Positions 9,457 to 18,394 of a DNA stretch of 64,000 nucleotides are shown piece after piece. Both the position numbers and the translations under genes were made by a program. The notes under the pieces were generated by a model that saw only the letters and a program-made list of their open reading frames with translations, had not been told where the DNA came from and searched no databases. The number at the start of each line of letters is the position of its first letter. Position 1 is the stretch's first letter. Source of the stretch: Carboxylicivirga sediminis (GTDB taxonomy: Bacteria; Bacteroidota; Bacteroidia; Bacteroidales; Marinilabiliaceae); contig NZ_JAGTAR010000003.1 of NCBI RefSeq assembly GCF_018156225.1, forward strand, positions 178,586 to 242,585. Reading direction: 5' to 3'.

Positions 9457-11046
9457 TTATTTAAGGTATTGAGAGTAATCTCTTTTTGATTCTACAATCT
9501 CAACAGCCTTTTGATAGGCATCTGATATAGGATTAATTGACTGGAAATACTCAGACGGGCTGAACAAATCTCTGGCAATTAGAGCTTTCAACTGTGCTTC
9601 TGCTAACTGTCTGGACACGTCCCATTCTTCCTTGTTAAATTCTACTTGTTCATTCTGGCCTTCCTCAATCAGTAAATCTACCAAGCTGGTATTCACATCA
9701 AATCCTTCCTCGAAGGTTTTATAATCAGGATAAAGACGTTTTAAATCTTTTCTATTATTATCCACATAATTCAATATCATTCTATTAACAGAACCACTGG
9801 CAATTAGATCTCGGTAATAATCAGAGTACATACTTGTATCAACGGCCACAAACACATCAGGCATTATACCTCCACCGCCATATACTGTGCGACCAACCAC
9901 CTTGGTTTTATACTCCAGGGCATCATCAAAGTGGATACTGTCAACATTTGACAACTCTCCATGCAGGTAACGCTCATCCAACTCACTATGATAAGCATCA
10001 ACGCCGTTTTCGTAATCCTTTTGTATGCAACGACCCGCTGGTGTATAATACTTAGCAATAGTCAGGCGAATCATCGATCCATCAGGAAAATCAAATGGTC
10101 GCTGAACCAAGCCTTTGCCAAAACTACGCCGCCCAACAACCAGGCCTCTATCCCAATCCTGCACTGCTCCTGAAACAATTTCACTGGCCGATGCTGAACC
10201 TTCATCAATCAGAACCACCAGGTTTCCTTTTTCAAACAAGCCTTTTTTGCGGGCCAAATGTTCTCTACGCTCACTATTCAAACCCTCAGTGTATACCAGT
10301 AATTTATTCTTATCAATAAGCTCATCTGCAATATCAATCGCAGCTTTCAGGTAACCTCCTCCGTTACCTCTCAGGTCGAGAATTAGATTCTCAAATTGAT
10401 GTTCTTCCAGGCTTTTGAGTGCCTCTACAAACTCCTCATAAGTATTTAATGCAAACCGGGAAATTTTCACATAAGCTGTTTTGGGCGTAGCCATGTAAGC
10501 TGCCTCTACACTATGTAATGGAATTTTATCGCGTACCACAACAAATCTTAAGTCGTCACTGGTACCTCGTCGTAAGATAGTCAGATCTACTTTGGTACCT
10601 TTCTTACCCCTCAAATACTTAAAAACATCACTGTTCTTAATCCCAATACCAGCTACATTATCGCCATCAATCGATATAATGCGGTCACCAGCCCTGATGC
10701 CAACTTTCTCTGATGGCCCGCCAATAACCGGGTTAACCACCATCAAGGTGTCATCCATAATATTAAACTGAATACCAACACCTTCAAAGCTACCATCAAG
10801 CGGCTCATTCATAGCTGCCACCTCATCGGCCGAGATATAAACGGAGTGCGGATCCAAACTTTTCAGCATACCAACGATGGCCTCTTCAACCAGCTCTTGA
10901 TTGTCAACTGAATCAACATAGAGCGAACTTATCAACTGATATGTTAATTGTAGTTTTTGAATATTTTTATCAAACACCTGAGCACTTACACTCGTCACCA
11001 ACAAAAGGCCAACAATTGCCATTGTTATATTCTTTTTGAATCCCAT
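9457..11046 (-). CDS. S41 family C-terminal processing peptidase
   Basis: Periplasmic Ser-Lys protease of the CtpA/Prc family. It has an N-terminal signal segment, a PDZ domain at about residues 85-170 (GIGIKN loop and AGDRIISIDG), and a peptidase core with the nucleophile in GSASASEIV near residue 285 and the general-base Lys in SFGKGLVQ near 310. The C-terminal 150 residues are helical, as in the Bacteroidetes CTP-3 subgroup. It opens an operon with pnuC, the NadR-like kinase and cysE. The functional link between protease and NAD salvage is not obvious. Confidence 0.92.
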   Translation of the reverse strand: MGFKKNITMAIVGLLLVTSVSAQVFDKNIQKLQLTYQLISSLYVDSVDNQELVEEAIVGMLKSLDPHSVYISADEVAAMNEPLDGSFEGVGIQFNIMDDTLMVVNPVIGGPSEKVGIRAGDRIISIDGDNVAGIGIKNSDVFKYLRGKKGTKVDLTILRRGTSDDLRFVVVRDKIPLHSVEAAYMATPKTAYVKISRFALNTYEEFVEALKSLEEHQFENLILDLRGNGGGYLKAAIDIADELIDKNKLLVYTEGLNSERREHLARKKGLFEKGNLVVLIDEGSASASEIVSGAVQDWDRGLVVGRRSFGKGLVQRPFDFPDGSMIRLTIAKYYTPAGRCIQKDYENGVDAYHSELDERYLHGELSNVDSIHFDDALEYKTKVVGRTVYGGGGIMPDVFVAVDTSMYSDYYRDLIASGSVNRMILNYVDNNRKDLKRLYPDYKTFEEGFDVNTSLVDLLIEEGQNEQVEFNKEEWDVSRQLAEAQLKALIARDLFSPSEYFQSINPISDAYQKAVEIVESKRDYSQYLK

Positions 11047-11092
11047 CTCAGTAGTTTTAGTTATATAATCATCAGCATCAGACTCTATTAAT

Positions 11093-11127
11093 AAACAAAG
11101 GCCGGAAAGAAAAAGTTCCTACCGGCC
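11093..11127 (-). terminator. Terminator of guaA
   Basis: GGCCGG at 11100-11105 pairs with CCGGCC at 11122-11127. On the minus strand the stem is followed by TTTGTTT, just past the guaA stop. Confidence 0.75.
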
Positions 11128-11147
11128 ATATAAATCTCGTAATAAGA

Positions 11148-12677
11148 TTATTCCCATTCGATAGTTGCAGGTGGCTTTGAGCTGATATCATAAACAACCC
11201 TGTTTACACCTTTCACTTTATTGATAATGTCATTAGATACTTTAGCTAGGAAATCGTATGGCAGATGAACCCAGTCTGCAGTCATTCCATCTGTTGATGT
11301 AACAGCACGCAAGGCCACTACCTTCTCATAGGTACGCTCATCGCCCATTACGCCCACTGACTGAACAGGTAACAACATAGCACCAGCCTGCCATACCTGA
11401 TCATATAGGTTGTTATCCTTTAAGCCCTGAATAAAGATGTGATCTACCTCTTGCAACAGTGCTACTTTTTCAGCAGTGATATCACCTAAGATACGAATGG
11501 CCAAACCTGGTCCTGGGAATGGGTGACGGCCCAACAGGTTTTCATCAATCCCCATAGCACGTCCTACACGACGTACTTCATCTTTAAATAACAAATTAAG
11601 CGGTTCAACCACCTTAAGGTTCATTTCTTCAGGTAAACCACCCACATTATGATGCGATTTAATGGTTGCCGATGGACCATTGACCGATACTGATTCTATC
11701 ACATCAGGATAGATAGTTCCCTGCGCTAACCATTTTACATCCTGAATTTTGTGCGCCTCGGCATCAAACACTTCGATAAATACACGACCAATAATCTTAC
11801 GTTTAGTTTCCGGATCTGAAACACCGTCCAGCTCACTCAGGAATTCTTTCTTGGCATCAACACCTATTACATTCAGACCCATGTGCTTGTAGGAGTCCAG
11901 CACTGCTTCGAACTCATTTTTGCGCAACAGGCCATTATCTACAAATATACAGGTTAGGTTCTTTCCAATCGCCTTATGCAACAACACTCCAGCAACTGTA
12001 CTATCAACACCTCCTGATAATCCAAGTACTACTTTATCATTGCCAAGCTTATCCTTTAATTCCTGAACAGTTGTTTCAACAAATGAATCAGGTGTCCAGT
12101 CTTGTGTACAGCCACAAACACCTACTACGAAGTTCTTCAGAATCTGCGTTCCTTCAGTACTGTGGTACACTTCAGGGTGAAACTGCATGCCATAGGTTTG
12201 TTCACTTTCAACCTTGTAGGCAGCCACTTTAACATCCTTGGTACTGGCAATTATCTTATAACCCTCAGGCAGATTAACAATGGTATCGCCATGTGACATC
12301 CAAACCTGAGAATGATCACTTACATTGGTCAACAGCTCACTTGTTGTATCGACATAATGCAAATTAGCACGACCGTATTCACGTGTTTTAGAAGGTTGTA
12401 CTTCTCCTCCATAAAACTGCGATAAATACTGAGCGCCATAGCAAACGCCCAACAATGGCATTTTTCCTTTAATTGCAGTCAAGTCAGGCTTTGGTGCATC
12501 ATCGTCGCGCACACTGTATGGACTACCACTTAAGATAACCCCCTTAACGGTTTCGTCCATCTCGGGACAATTATTAAACGGGTGTATTTCGCAATACACA
12601 TTAATCTCGCGTACGCGTCTGGCAATTAACTGCGTATACTGAGAACCAAAATCCAGAATGATAATTTTTTCCTGCAT
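11148..12677 (-). CDS. guaA: GMP synthase (glutamine-hydrolysing)
   Basis: Converts XMP to GMP with glutamine and ATP. It has an N-terminal class I glutamine amidotransferase with Cys79 in GVCYGAQ and His167/Glu169 in FHPEV, an ATP pyrophosphatase domain with SGGVDST at 221-227, and a C-terminal dimerisation domain ending in KPPATIEWE, the invariant family terminus. The length of 509 residues is normal. It stands alone with its own promoter and terminator. No purine riboswitch is evident in the 156-bp upstream gap. Confidence 0.98.
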   Translation of the reverse strand: MQEKIIILDFGSQYTQLIARRVREINVYCEIHPFNNCPEMDETVKGVILSGSPYSVRDDDAPKPDLTAIKGKMPLLGVCYGAQYLSQFYGGEVQPSKTREYGRANLHYVDTTSELLTNVSDHSQVWMSHGDTIVNLPEGYKIIASTKDVKVAAYKVESEQTYGMQFHPEVYHSTEGTQILKNFVVGVCGCTQDWTPDSFVETTVQELKDKLGNDKVVLGLSGGVDSTVAGVLLHKAIGKNLTCIFVDNGLLRKNEFEAVLDSYKHMGLNVIGVDAKKEFLSELDGVSDPETKRKIIGRVFIEVFDAEAHKIQDVKWLAQGTIYPDVIESVSVNGPSATIKSHHNVGGLPEEMNLKVVEPLNLLFKDEVRRVGRAMGIDENLLGRHPFPGPGLAIRILGDITAEKVALLQEVDHIFIQGLKDNNLYDQVWQAGAMLLPVQSVGVMGDERTYEKVVALRAVTSTDGMTADWVHLPYDFLAKVSNDIINKVKGVNRVVYDISSKPPATIEWE

Positions 12678-12780
12678 TAATTTGCACCTTTATTTTCGAT
12701 AAACAGATAGCCTGACAAACCATTTTAGATGGCCTGAATTTGCTATGACTGCAACCAAAGTTATACTTGAAAAATTTTGT

Positions 12781-12789
12781 GCAAATATA
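12781..12789 (-). promoter_or_regulatory. -7 promoter element of guaA
   Basis: TATATTTGC on the minus strand matches the Bacteroidota consensus TAnnTTTGC exactly. It would give a leader of about 95 nucleotides. Confidence 0.6.
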
Positions 12790-12833
12790 CGATTTAATAT
12801 TTGATAATAGCGTGGTTAAAACCAAGTAAAGCA

Positions 12834-14057
12834 TCAAATCTTTAACCTGGGTAAAGTAACTTTCCGACTCTCTGAACCATCTGGTTTAAGCAGGTAAAAA
12901 GTCAATTCATCTTTTGCTTTGGTCAACGCTTTAATCGTTAGAAACACCTCACATGAGCTTTTGTCCTTGAGATTCACCCCCTCTATATCTTCTACAATAT
13001 CCCCTTTTTCAATACCGCTTTCTTCGGCTGCAGTACCTTTCCAAATACCATTGACTATAAACAGGTCATCTTTCATAATCAAATCAATTCCAAAACTTTC
13101 TATAGCCAGGTCATTTGAATTTTCATCTACTTCAATAAAAAAACGCTTTTGCGGGTAGTCTAAAATAAAATTACCCTGTTCAAGCATTTTCATACCAATT
13201 TTAGATTTGCCATCACTCGTCTCAAGACTCACACTTTGAAATTGTGTAATACCAATTTGCAATGTAGAGTTGCAATAGATACTTGTCTCGTAATCACCTG
13301 CTCCCCAGGCTCCATGCGAGTTAGTGCCGCTGGAAACATAATCAGGCTGGCCTATTGCCTTTTTCTTGGTTAACCAGCTGGCGGTAGGATTATACAATGA
13401 AAATATATCACCACTGCCCGTGTCCAGCAATACCCAACCTATATTTTTGCTGTTTATCTTACACTTAATAAATGGAGAGCTCTGTTGCTTATTTACATGC
13501 ATTTTAGCTCCTTGCTTACTCTGCTTGCCCAAAGTTTGAAATGAATCTGTTATTACTAGCTTCTTTTGATGCCAATCAATTTTAAAGGCGCCAAATCGCA
13601 ATAAATTACTACCAATAATACCTTTGTACCCTAAACATTTAAAAGGCCCTGCAAACATATCAACATACATAACCGGTATATCTTCATACTGTAAATCCCC
13701 CACCTCAATCAGCGGCATCCTCACTACCTCTGCCATTTGCTTTTTTCCGGTTGCATCACCTATTCTTATCTTACTTGAATTGTCATATTGCTGATTGGTT
13801 GAATCCTTGAACAATACACACATCGCTCCGGTATCTAGCAAATACCTTCCTTTTATACCATTCATATTGGCCTCTATCACAATCTTATCATGAAGATATT
13901 CAAAGGGTATTTCTGTATAGAAATTATCAGTAACTGGTTGTCCTTCATTAAACTGTCCACACACAATAGATTGTTGCATGAATAACAACAAAACAATAGT
14001 CAGAACAAGAACTGTATTTTTATTTGCATTGATATTTACATTCGCCACACTGTTCAT
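12834..14057 (-). CDS. Secreted retropepsin-like aspartyl protease with PDZ domain
   Basis: An N-terminal signal or anchor segment (about residues 15-35) is followed by two retropepsin-like halves, with DTGA at 75-78 and DTGS at 212-215, and a PDZ domain in roughly the last 80 residues (GIEKGDIVEDIEG). The two DTG motifs in one chain could form an intramolecular active site, as in pepsins. Proteins of this architecture are widespread in Bacteroidetes, with little known about their substrates. It is divergently transcribed from the UpxY-like gene. Confidence 0.82.
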   Translation of the reverse strand: MNSVANVNINANKNTVLVLTIVLLLFMQQSIVCGQFNEGQPVTDNFYTEIPFEYLHDKIVIEANMNGIKGRYLLDTGAMCVLFKDSTNQQYDNSSKIRIGDATGKKQMAEVVRMPLIEVGDLQYEDIPVMYVDMFAGPFKCLGYKGIIGSNLLRFGAFKIDWHQKKLVITDSFQTLGKQSKQGAKMHVNKQQSSPFIKCKINSKNIGWVLLDTGSGDIFSLYNPTASWLTKKKAIGQPDYVSSGTNSHGAWGAGDYETSIYCNSTLQIGITQFQSVSLETSDGKSKIGMKMLEQGNFILDYPQKRFFIEVDENSNDLAIESFGIDLIMKDDLFIVNGIWKGTAAEESGIEKGDIVEDIEGVNLKDKSSCEVFLTIKALTKAKDELTFYLLKPDGSESRKVTLPRLKI

Positions 14058-14068
14058 ATTTACATATT

Positions 14069-14076
14069 TAGATTTG
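14069..14076 (+). promoter_or_regulatory. -7 promoter element of the UpxY-like gene
   Basis: TAGATTTG fits TAnnTTTG. Transcription from here would begin near 14083, which excludes the longest open frame (from 13978) as the true coding start. Confidence 0.5.
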
Positions 14077-14163
14077 ATTGTAAGTTATTCAATTCTCTGC
14101 CTTGCTCAAATATCATTATTTTCAAGCTTAATTTTTATTAAATTCGTTTCAAAATTTGAGATT

Positions 14164-14670
14164 TTGGAGAAAAAGCAAGAGGCATCGTGGTATGCTTTAT
14201 ATACTAAATCAAGGGCTGAGAAGAAAGTTTTTGAGCAACTGACTGCTATGGGTATTGAAACCTATTTGCCTTTAAAGAAAACTTTAAGACAGTGGAGCGA
14301 TCGTAAGAAATGGGTCGAAATGCCAGTGATTAGCTCTTACATCTTTATAAAAATACCCAAAGCCGACTACCAGAAAGTATTTGATGTTAACGGTATTGTG
14401 GCCTATGTATCTTATAAAGGAAAGGCCTGTATTATTCCTGACAATGACATACTTGCTATGAAGCGTGCCATTGAGAATCAAATGGAATTTAGCGTTGAGA
14501 GCGGTCAAATTGAAAAAGGTCAACAAATCACTGTGACCTCTGGCCCTCTGGAAGGCATAAAAGGTGAAGTAATTGATATACAAGGGGCAAAAAAGATAAT
14601 TTTACGCATCAACCAAATAGGCTACACCCTTGTTGTTAACCTGGACAGTGCCACATTTAAAAAAGACTAA
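14164..14670 (+). CDS. UpxY-family transcription antiterminator (NusG-like)
   Basis: NusG paralogue that in Bacteroides binds the 5' leader of capsule operons and prevents early termination. The NGN domain opens with SWYALYTKSRAEKKV, and a KOW domain (GQQITVTSGPLEGIKG) closes the protein. The open frame extends to 13978, but the first 62 codons are AT-rich, encode an artificial-looking hydrophobic stretch, overlap the divergent protease gene and precede the -7 element. I therefore place the start at TTG 14164, giving about 168 residues, which fits UpxY lengths. The start codon is inferred. Only an epimerase and one unknown gene follow, not a capsule locus. Confidence 0.8.
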   Translation: MEKKQEASWYALYTKSRAEKKVFEQLTAMGIETYLPLKKTLRQWSDRKKWVEMPVISSYIFIKIPKADYQKVFDVNGIVAYVSYKGKACIIPDNDILAMKRAIENQMEFSVESGQIEKGQQITVTSGPLEGIKGEVIDIQGAKKIILRINQIGYTLVVNLDSATFKKD

Positions 14671-14731
14671 AGCACAAGCAGACATGATATTGATATATTA
14701 TCTGCCTATACTACCCAATTAACCAAACCAC

Positions 14732-15736
14732 ATGAGCATCAATAAAGAAACGAAAATACTAGTTACCGGCGCAGCTGGTTTCATTGGCTTTCACTTATGT
14801 CAACGCCTTTGTACAAGTGGATTCAATGTTATTGGCATTGACTCTGTTAATGATTACTACTCAACACAGTTAAAGAACGATCGCATTGAGCTATTAAGTA
14901 ATTACCCGAATTTTACTTTTAAACGCATTGACATATGTGACAAAGAAAAGCTAGACAAGGAATTTGCTTCGCACAAATTTGAGGTGGTTATAAACCTGGC
15001 TGCACAGGCCGGTGTAAGATACAGCATTGAGCACCCTTATAAATATATTGATAGCAATTTAATCGGCTTCATCAATATACTAGAGGCCTGCAGGCAACAT
15101 CCTGTACAACACTTGATTTATGCCTCTTCCAGCTCTGTATATGGCAATTCAGAGAGCATTCCTTTTAGCACACAGGCTCCCTGCAACGAACCGGTATCAT
15201 TATATGCAGCCACAAAGAAAGCAAATGAGATGATGGCACACAGCTACGCTCAGTTATACAGAATCCCTGTTACCGGCCTGCGCTTTTTTACCGTTTACGG
15301 ACCTTATGGACGACCCGACATGGCTTATTTTTCATTTACCCGAAAAATAATAAATAACGAAACCATACAGGTTTATAACAATGGCGACCTCGAGCGCGAT
15401 TTTACTTATGTGGACGATATTGTAAAAGCCATTGAAAAACTAATTGATTTGCCTTTTGACTCGAAAGAAGAGAAGGAAAAGCCTTATCGCCTTTTCAATA
15501 TTGGGAATAATAAACCTGTTAAGCTAATGGCTTTTATCAACACACTTGAAAAGCACATTGGTATAACAGCCAATAAAGAATACCTGCCCATGCAGAAAGG
15601 TGATGTATTCAGAACTTATGCTGACATAAGCGCACTTGAAGAACGTATAGGTTTTAAACCATCCACCAGCATCGACGAAGGACTGAAACAATTTATTGAT
15701 TGGTATAAATCGTATTATAACGGACAGCAGAATTAA
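14732..15736 (+). CDS. NAD-dependent nucleotide-sugar epimerase (UDP-glucuronate 4-epimerase-like)
   Basis: Extended short-chain dehydrogenase acting on a UDP-sugar. The Rossmann motif is GAAGFIG at residues 13-19, Ser-rich SSSSVYG is near 132, and the catalytic pair is Tyr158 and Lys162 (YAATK). The segment YGPYGRPDMAYFSFTRKI is characteristic of the UDP-glucuronate/UDP-galacturonate 4-epimerase group. 334 residues is the normal length. It follows the antiterminator by 61 bp and precedes the next gene by 2 bp, so it is probably in the regulated transcript and feeds exopolysaccharide synthesis. Confidence 0.88.
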   Translation: MSINKETKILVTGAAGFIGFHLCQRLCTSGFNVIGIDSVNDYYSTQLKNDRIELLSNYPNFTFKRIDICDKEKLDKEFASHKFEVVINLAAQAGVRYSIEHPYKYIDSNLIGFINILEACRQHPVQHLIYASSSSVYGNSESIPFSTQAPCNEPVSLYAATKKANEMMAHSYAQLYRIPVTGLRFFTVYGPYGRPDMAYFSFTRKIINNETIQVYNNGDLERDFTYVDDIVKAIEKLIDLPFDSKEEKEKPYRLFNIGNNKPVKLMAFINTLEKHIGITANKEYLPMQKGDVFRTYADISALEERIGFKPSTSIDEGLKQFIDWYKSYYNGQQN

Positions 15737-15738
15737 TT

Positions 15739-16551
15739 ATGCATTACGAAGAAGAATTACCCATTGAGGATTATATTTATAACGAAGCCTTAAAAGAACG
15801 TCATTACGATATGGAGCGCTTCAAAGAGCTAATTGCTGTTAATGACAGTAGTAATGAAGAAGCCGCCACAGAGCTGTTGTACGTTTCAAAAAGACTGTTT
15901 TACAATCATCATGGCTTGGATAAAATAATGATGGCACGTGATACCATGCTTCACTTTTGGGATGTGGAAACGGATGACGACACTATTCCTGCAACAATGA
16001 ATAGTGGCATCAAGGAACATGATGAATTAATAGAAGATGTATTAAATGCCATGAGCGATATGGATGATCTTCAAAAGCTGAATATCAAAAAACTGGCTAA
16101 TCGCTACCCTGAGCTATCCTTTTTGTCTCTGATGAAAATTATTTTGCTTGAATTACAAGAAGCAACGCCTAGCAAAATAATGAAACAACTGGATGAAGCC
16201 TTATCAATTTACCCAGATGACATCTTACTTAAGTTAGAAAAAGATACTCAGCTCAATAAACAGGAAAAAAAGGGCAGTTATATCACCAGCAGCTTGCTTG
16301 AATCTAAAAAAGCCTCAGAGTTATTTCGTCGCCAAAGCATTCACTCTTTTGAGTTAATGAGTTTAAATACCGCCATTTATGAGTTTCTGGTCAATCAAAA
16401 AGACATCCTTTCACTGGATGCCCTGATGTTTGCCTCCCAAACACTCTATCCTGAGTGGGAAGATGCCTGGAGCGACAAACTCCTTTACAGCGAAATACTA
16501 AAAGTACAGTTTTGCCAAATGCTGGTGGCTGGCAACCAGGCTATTTCATGA
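15739..16551 (+). CDS. Conserved-looking helical protein of unknown function
   Basis: 270 residues, acidic, predicted almost all helix, without signal peptide or membrane segments. Leu- and Tyr-rich stretches in the second half suggest TPR-like helical hairpins, but no clear repeat can be aligned by eye. It starts 2 bp after the epimerase gene, so it is probably co-transcribed with upxY and the epimerase. Its end overlaps the convergent neighbour by 6 bp. I do not recognise the family. Confidence 0.7.
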   Translation: MHYEEELPIEDYIYNEALKERHYDMERFKELIAVNDSSNEEAATELLYVSKRLFYNHHGLDKIMMARDTMLHFWDVETDDDTIPATMNSGIKEHDELIEDVLNAMSDMDDLQKLNIKKLANRYPELSFLSLMKIILLELQEATPSKIMKQLDEALSIYPDDILLKLEKDTQLNKQEKKGSYITSSLLESKKASELFRRQSIHSFELMSLNTAIYEFLVNQKDILSLDALMFASQTLYPEWEDAWSDKLLYSEILKVQFCQMLVAGNQAIS

Positions 16552-17214
16552 GAAATAGCCTTTTAAATTTTCTACCAGCGGACCAATATTTTCGGCCCCA
16601 CCAGTGAAATAGGCTGTACCTAAATCAACTACTTTCTTTCCAGATTGAGTGGCTAATCCTTCCAGAAACTTACGAAGAATAAGCTTGAATGTGATGGCCT
16701 CTCCTTTTTCTAACTTTATAGCTGTCTTACACTCTTTTACAATACGCTCAATGGCTTTTTCGGGATAATAGTACGCCAGCAGGTCAATAAATGATTCAAT
16801 GTGTATACGGACAATTTCTGAGTTAAACGAACTGTCGGCATAATGCCCCAGTTGCTTTAGTTGTGCCCCGATGCTACTTCGTATAAACTTGTTTTCAATC
16901 ACAAATTCAATCTTATTCAAGTCACCACGTAGCTTTGATTTAGCAACAATAACAAAGAATGCTTCCTTAATATCAGACTCTGTCATGTGCGTGTATTTCA
17001 AATCACTTTCGTAGGCCAGGCGTCGCACCTTAGTCTCTGGTATTTGCAGATCAAGACTCATCTCAAAATTGGTCTTATTCTTCAGGTCGCCATACTTACG
17101 CAGCAAATTAAATATCAGCACCTCAAAATCATTTTTATTCATTGAACCAAAGCCACGATTCGAATACTGCTCAATAAATTCAGCTGCAAACAATTCTTTA
17201 TCAAAAACCTCCAT
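16546..17214 (-). CDS. Hypothetical cytoplasmic protein
   Basis: 222 residues, predicted helical with mixed charge and no signal or membrane segments. The middle contains ETKVRRLAYESDLKY, which could be a helix-turn-helix-like segment, but this is weak. It is encoded 18 bp after the two-TM protein gene and is likely in one operon with it. Function unknown. Confidence 0.7.
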   Translation of the reverse strand: MEVFDKELFAAEFIEQYSNRGFGSMNKNDFEVLIFNLLRKYGDLKNKTNFEMSLDLQIPETKVRRLAYESDLKYTHMTESDIKEAFFVIVAKSKLRGDLNKIEFVIENKFIRSSIGAQLKQLGHYADSSFNSEIVRIHIESFIDLLAYYYPEKAIERIVKECKTAIKLEKGEAITFKLILRKFLEGLATQSGKKVVDLGTAYFTGGAENIGPLVENLKGYFS

Positions 17215-17232
17215 GTAGTATATTTTTCTTTA

Positions 17233-17697
17233 TCAGGGTTTATAGTCTACATCTAACTGCCTGCCTTCACGCGCAGCTTTATTATCTTGTGCATTTCCCA
17301 GCGCTAAACCAATTATCATACCTACGCCAATTCCAATTCCTAGGGTACCCATATTGTCTGTTATCTGTCCCCATGCAATGCCCAGAGGCACACCAAACAC
17401 AGTCATACCCAGCACCATCCATAAATTACGATAGTAGCCTTTGGGCACCAGCTTCAGTTCCTTTTCAAGCAGCTTAATGATGGCCTTTTGCGAGGCGGCT
17501 ATTTGCTTTCTTAGTTCAAACTTTTTGTCAATGGCATGATTCACCAGCTGTATATTGTCATTCACAAATTCAACAATAGCTGAGGGCAATTCTCTCTTTT
17601 GCAGTTCCACCACCAGCTTACGAAATTGATGATAACGCATATAATCTTTTGATGGCACATCATTTGGTTTTATTTCAATCAGGCTAATTATTGTCAT
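17233..17697 (-). CDS. Small membrane protein with two transmembrane segments
   Basis: 154 residues. A soluble helical N-terminal part of about 90 residues is followed by two hydrophobic segments, the second a Gly-rich LGIGIGVGMIIGLALG stretch, and a short charged tail. The Gly zipper suggests tight helix packing. It is the probable partner of the next gene in a short operon. The family is not recognised. Confidence 0.72.
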   Translation of the reverse strand: MTIISLIEIKPNDVPSKDYMRYHQFRKLVVELQKRELPSAIVEFVNDNIQLVNHAIDKKFELRKQIAASQKAIIKLLEKELKLVPKGYYRNLWMVLGMTVFGVPLGIAWGQITDNMGTLGIGIGVGMIIGLALGNAQDNKAAREGRQLDVDYKP

Positions 17698-17819
17698 GGC
17701 ACTTGATTTTCTGTTCTTTGATTAATATCCAGGCATCCTATCATCTGAAATAATCCACTTTCCAACATGTAGACAGCTTTAACTATTGGATGTTGATGGT
17801 GATTATAAGAATACCTCAT
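17694..17819 (-). CDS. Possible 41-residue small ORF coupled to the two-TM gene
   Basis: An open frame ends in TGA that overlaps the next ATG as ATGA, the usual arrangement of translationally coupled genes. The part after the lipoprotein stop encodes a mixed-composition peptide starting MRYSYNHHQH. The same frame continues upstream inside the lipoprotein gene, so it may instead be a remnant or a chance frame. Low confidence. Confidence 0.25.
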   Translation of the reverse strand: MRYSYNHHQHPIVKAVYMLESGLFQMIGCLDINQRTENQVP

Positions 17820-17826
17820 CGCATAG

Positions 17827-18273
17827 TTACAATAAAATATCATAAACACCCCATGAGTCATCCTGCTCAAACTCCCCTCCCTCCAATTCAATTGCATTAT
17901 AATCAGTGAACGAACAGCAATCTTCACTTTTCCGAACCGCATCCACATAGAACGTAAAAAGCAAATCCTCATTATGATACACATAGCAATTAACCACTTC
18001 GGTCTGCCAGCCAATTGAATATAAATTGATGTATCCCAGATCATTTTCATCAATAAAATCAAATTCCACACTCTTCTGAGTGATAACATCTTTTATTTGA
18101 ATATCATCGATTGAAAAGGTTCCATTGGTAAAAAGATTCTCTCCGCTATTCCTGTCAATCATGTTGAAAATAAACGCCTGAGGTGGCGTCATACAGGCCG
18201 GACAATCTTTGACCATATCGCATGCACAGGCGAATAAAATCAGAACGAAACTACAGGAGAGTTTAGCTTTCAT
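17827..18273 (-). CDS. Putative lipoprotein of unknown function
   Basis: 148 residues. The N-terminus is a lipoprotein-type signal (MKAKLSCSFVLILFACAC) with candidate lipidation cysteines at 16 and 18, followed by further cysteines in KDCPACMTPP. The mature domain looks beta-rich and has a paired-Cys SEDCCSF motif. It is probably exported and anchored to the membrane. It is the first gene of the small reverse-strand group. No family recognised. Confidence 0.72.
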   Translation of the reverse strand: MKAKLSCSFVLILFACACDMVKDCPACMTPPQAFIFNMIDRNSGENLFTNGTFSIDDIQIKDVITQKSVEFDFIDENDLGYINLYSIGWQTEVVNCYVYHNEDLLFTFYVDAVRKSEDCCSFTDYNAIELEGGEFEQDDSWGVYDILL

Positions 18274-18340
18274 AAGTTTGGTATAGTTTAGACAAGCCTA
18301 AAGGTATCAATTAGATGAATTTATTGAAATAATTAGGTAC

Positions 18341-18374
18341 AAAAAAGGTGCAGGACTTTACTAATCCGCACCTT
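18341..18374 (-). terminator. Terminator of clpB
   Basis: AAGGTGC at 18345-18351 pairs with GCACCTT at 18368-18374. On the minus strand the stem is followed by a run of T. Confidence 0.7.
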
Positions 18375-18394
18375 CTCGCACCCAAATATCAACT

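Noticed and set aside
9834..10354. Several forward-strand frames inside the processing peptidase gene
   Set aside because: They overlap fully with conserved S41 coding sequence and have shadow-like composition.
13978..14163. Upstream extension of the UpxY-like gene as a membrane segment
   Set aside because: It is AT-rich, overlaps the divergent protease gene, precedes the -7 element at 14069, and UpxY proteins have no such segment.
17820..18089. Upstream part of the 131-residue frame over the lipoprotein gene
   Set aside because: The other frame has a clear lipoprotein signal and normal composition; this one is a shadow rich in Met, Ile and Trp. Only its last 41 codons are kept, at low confidence.
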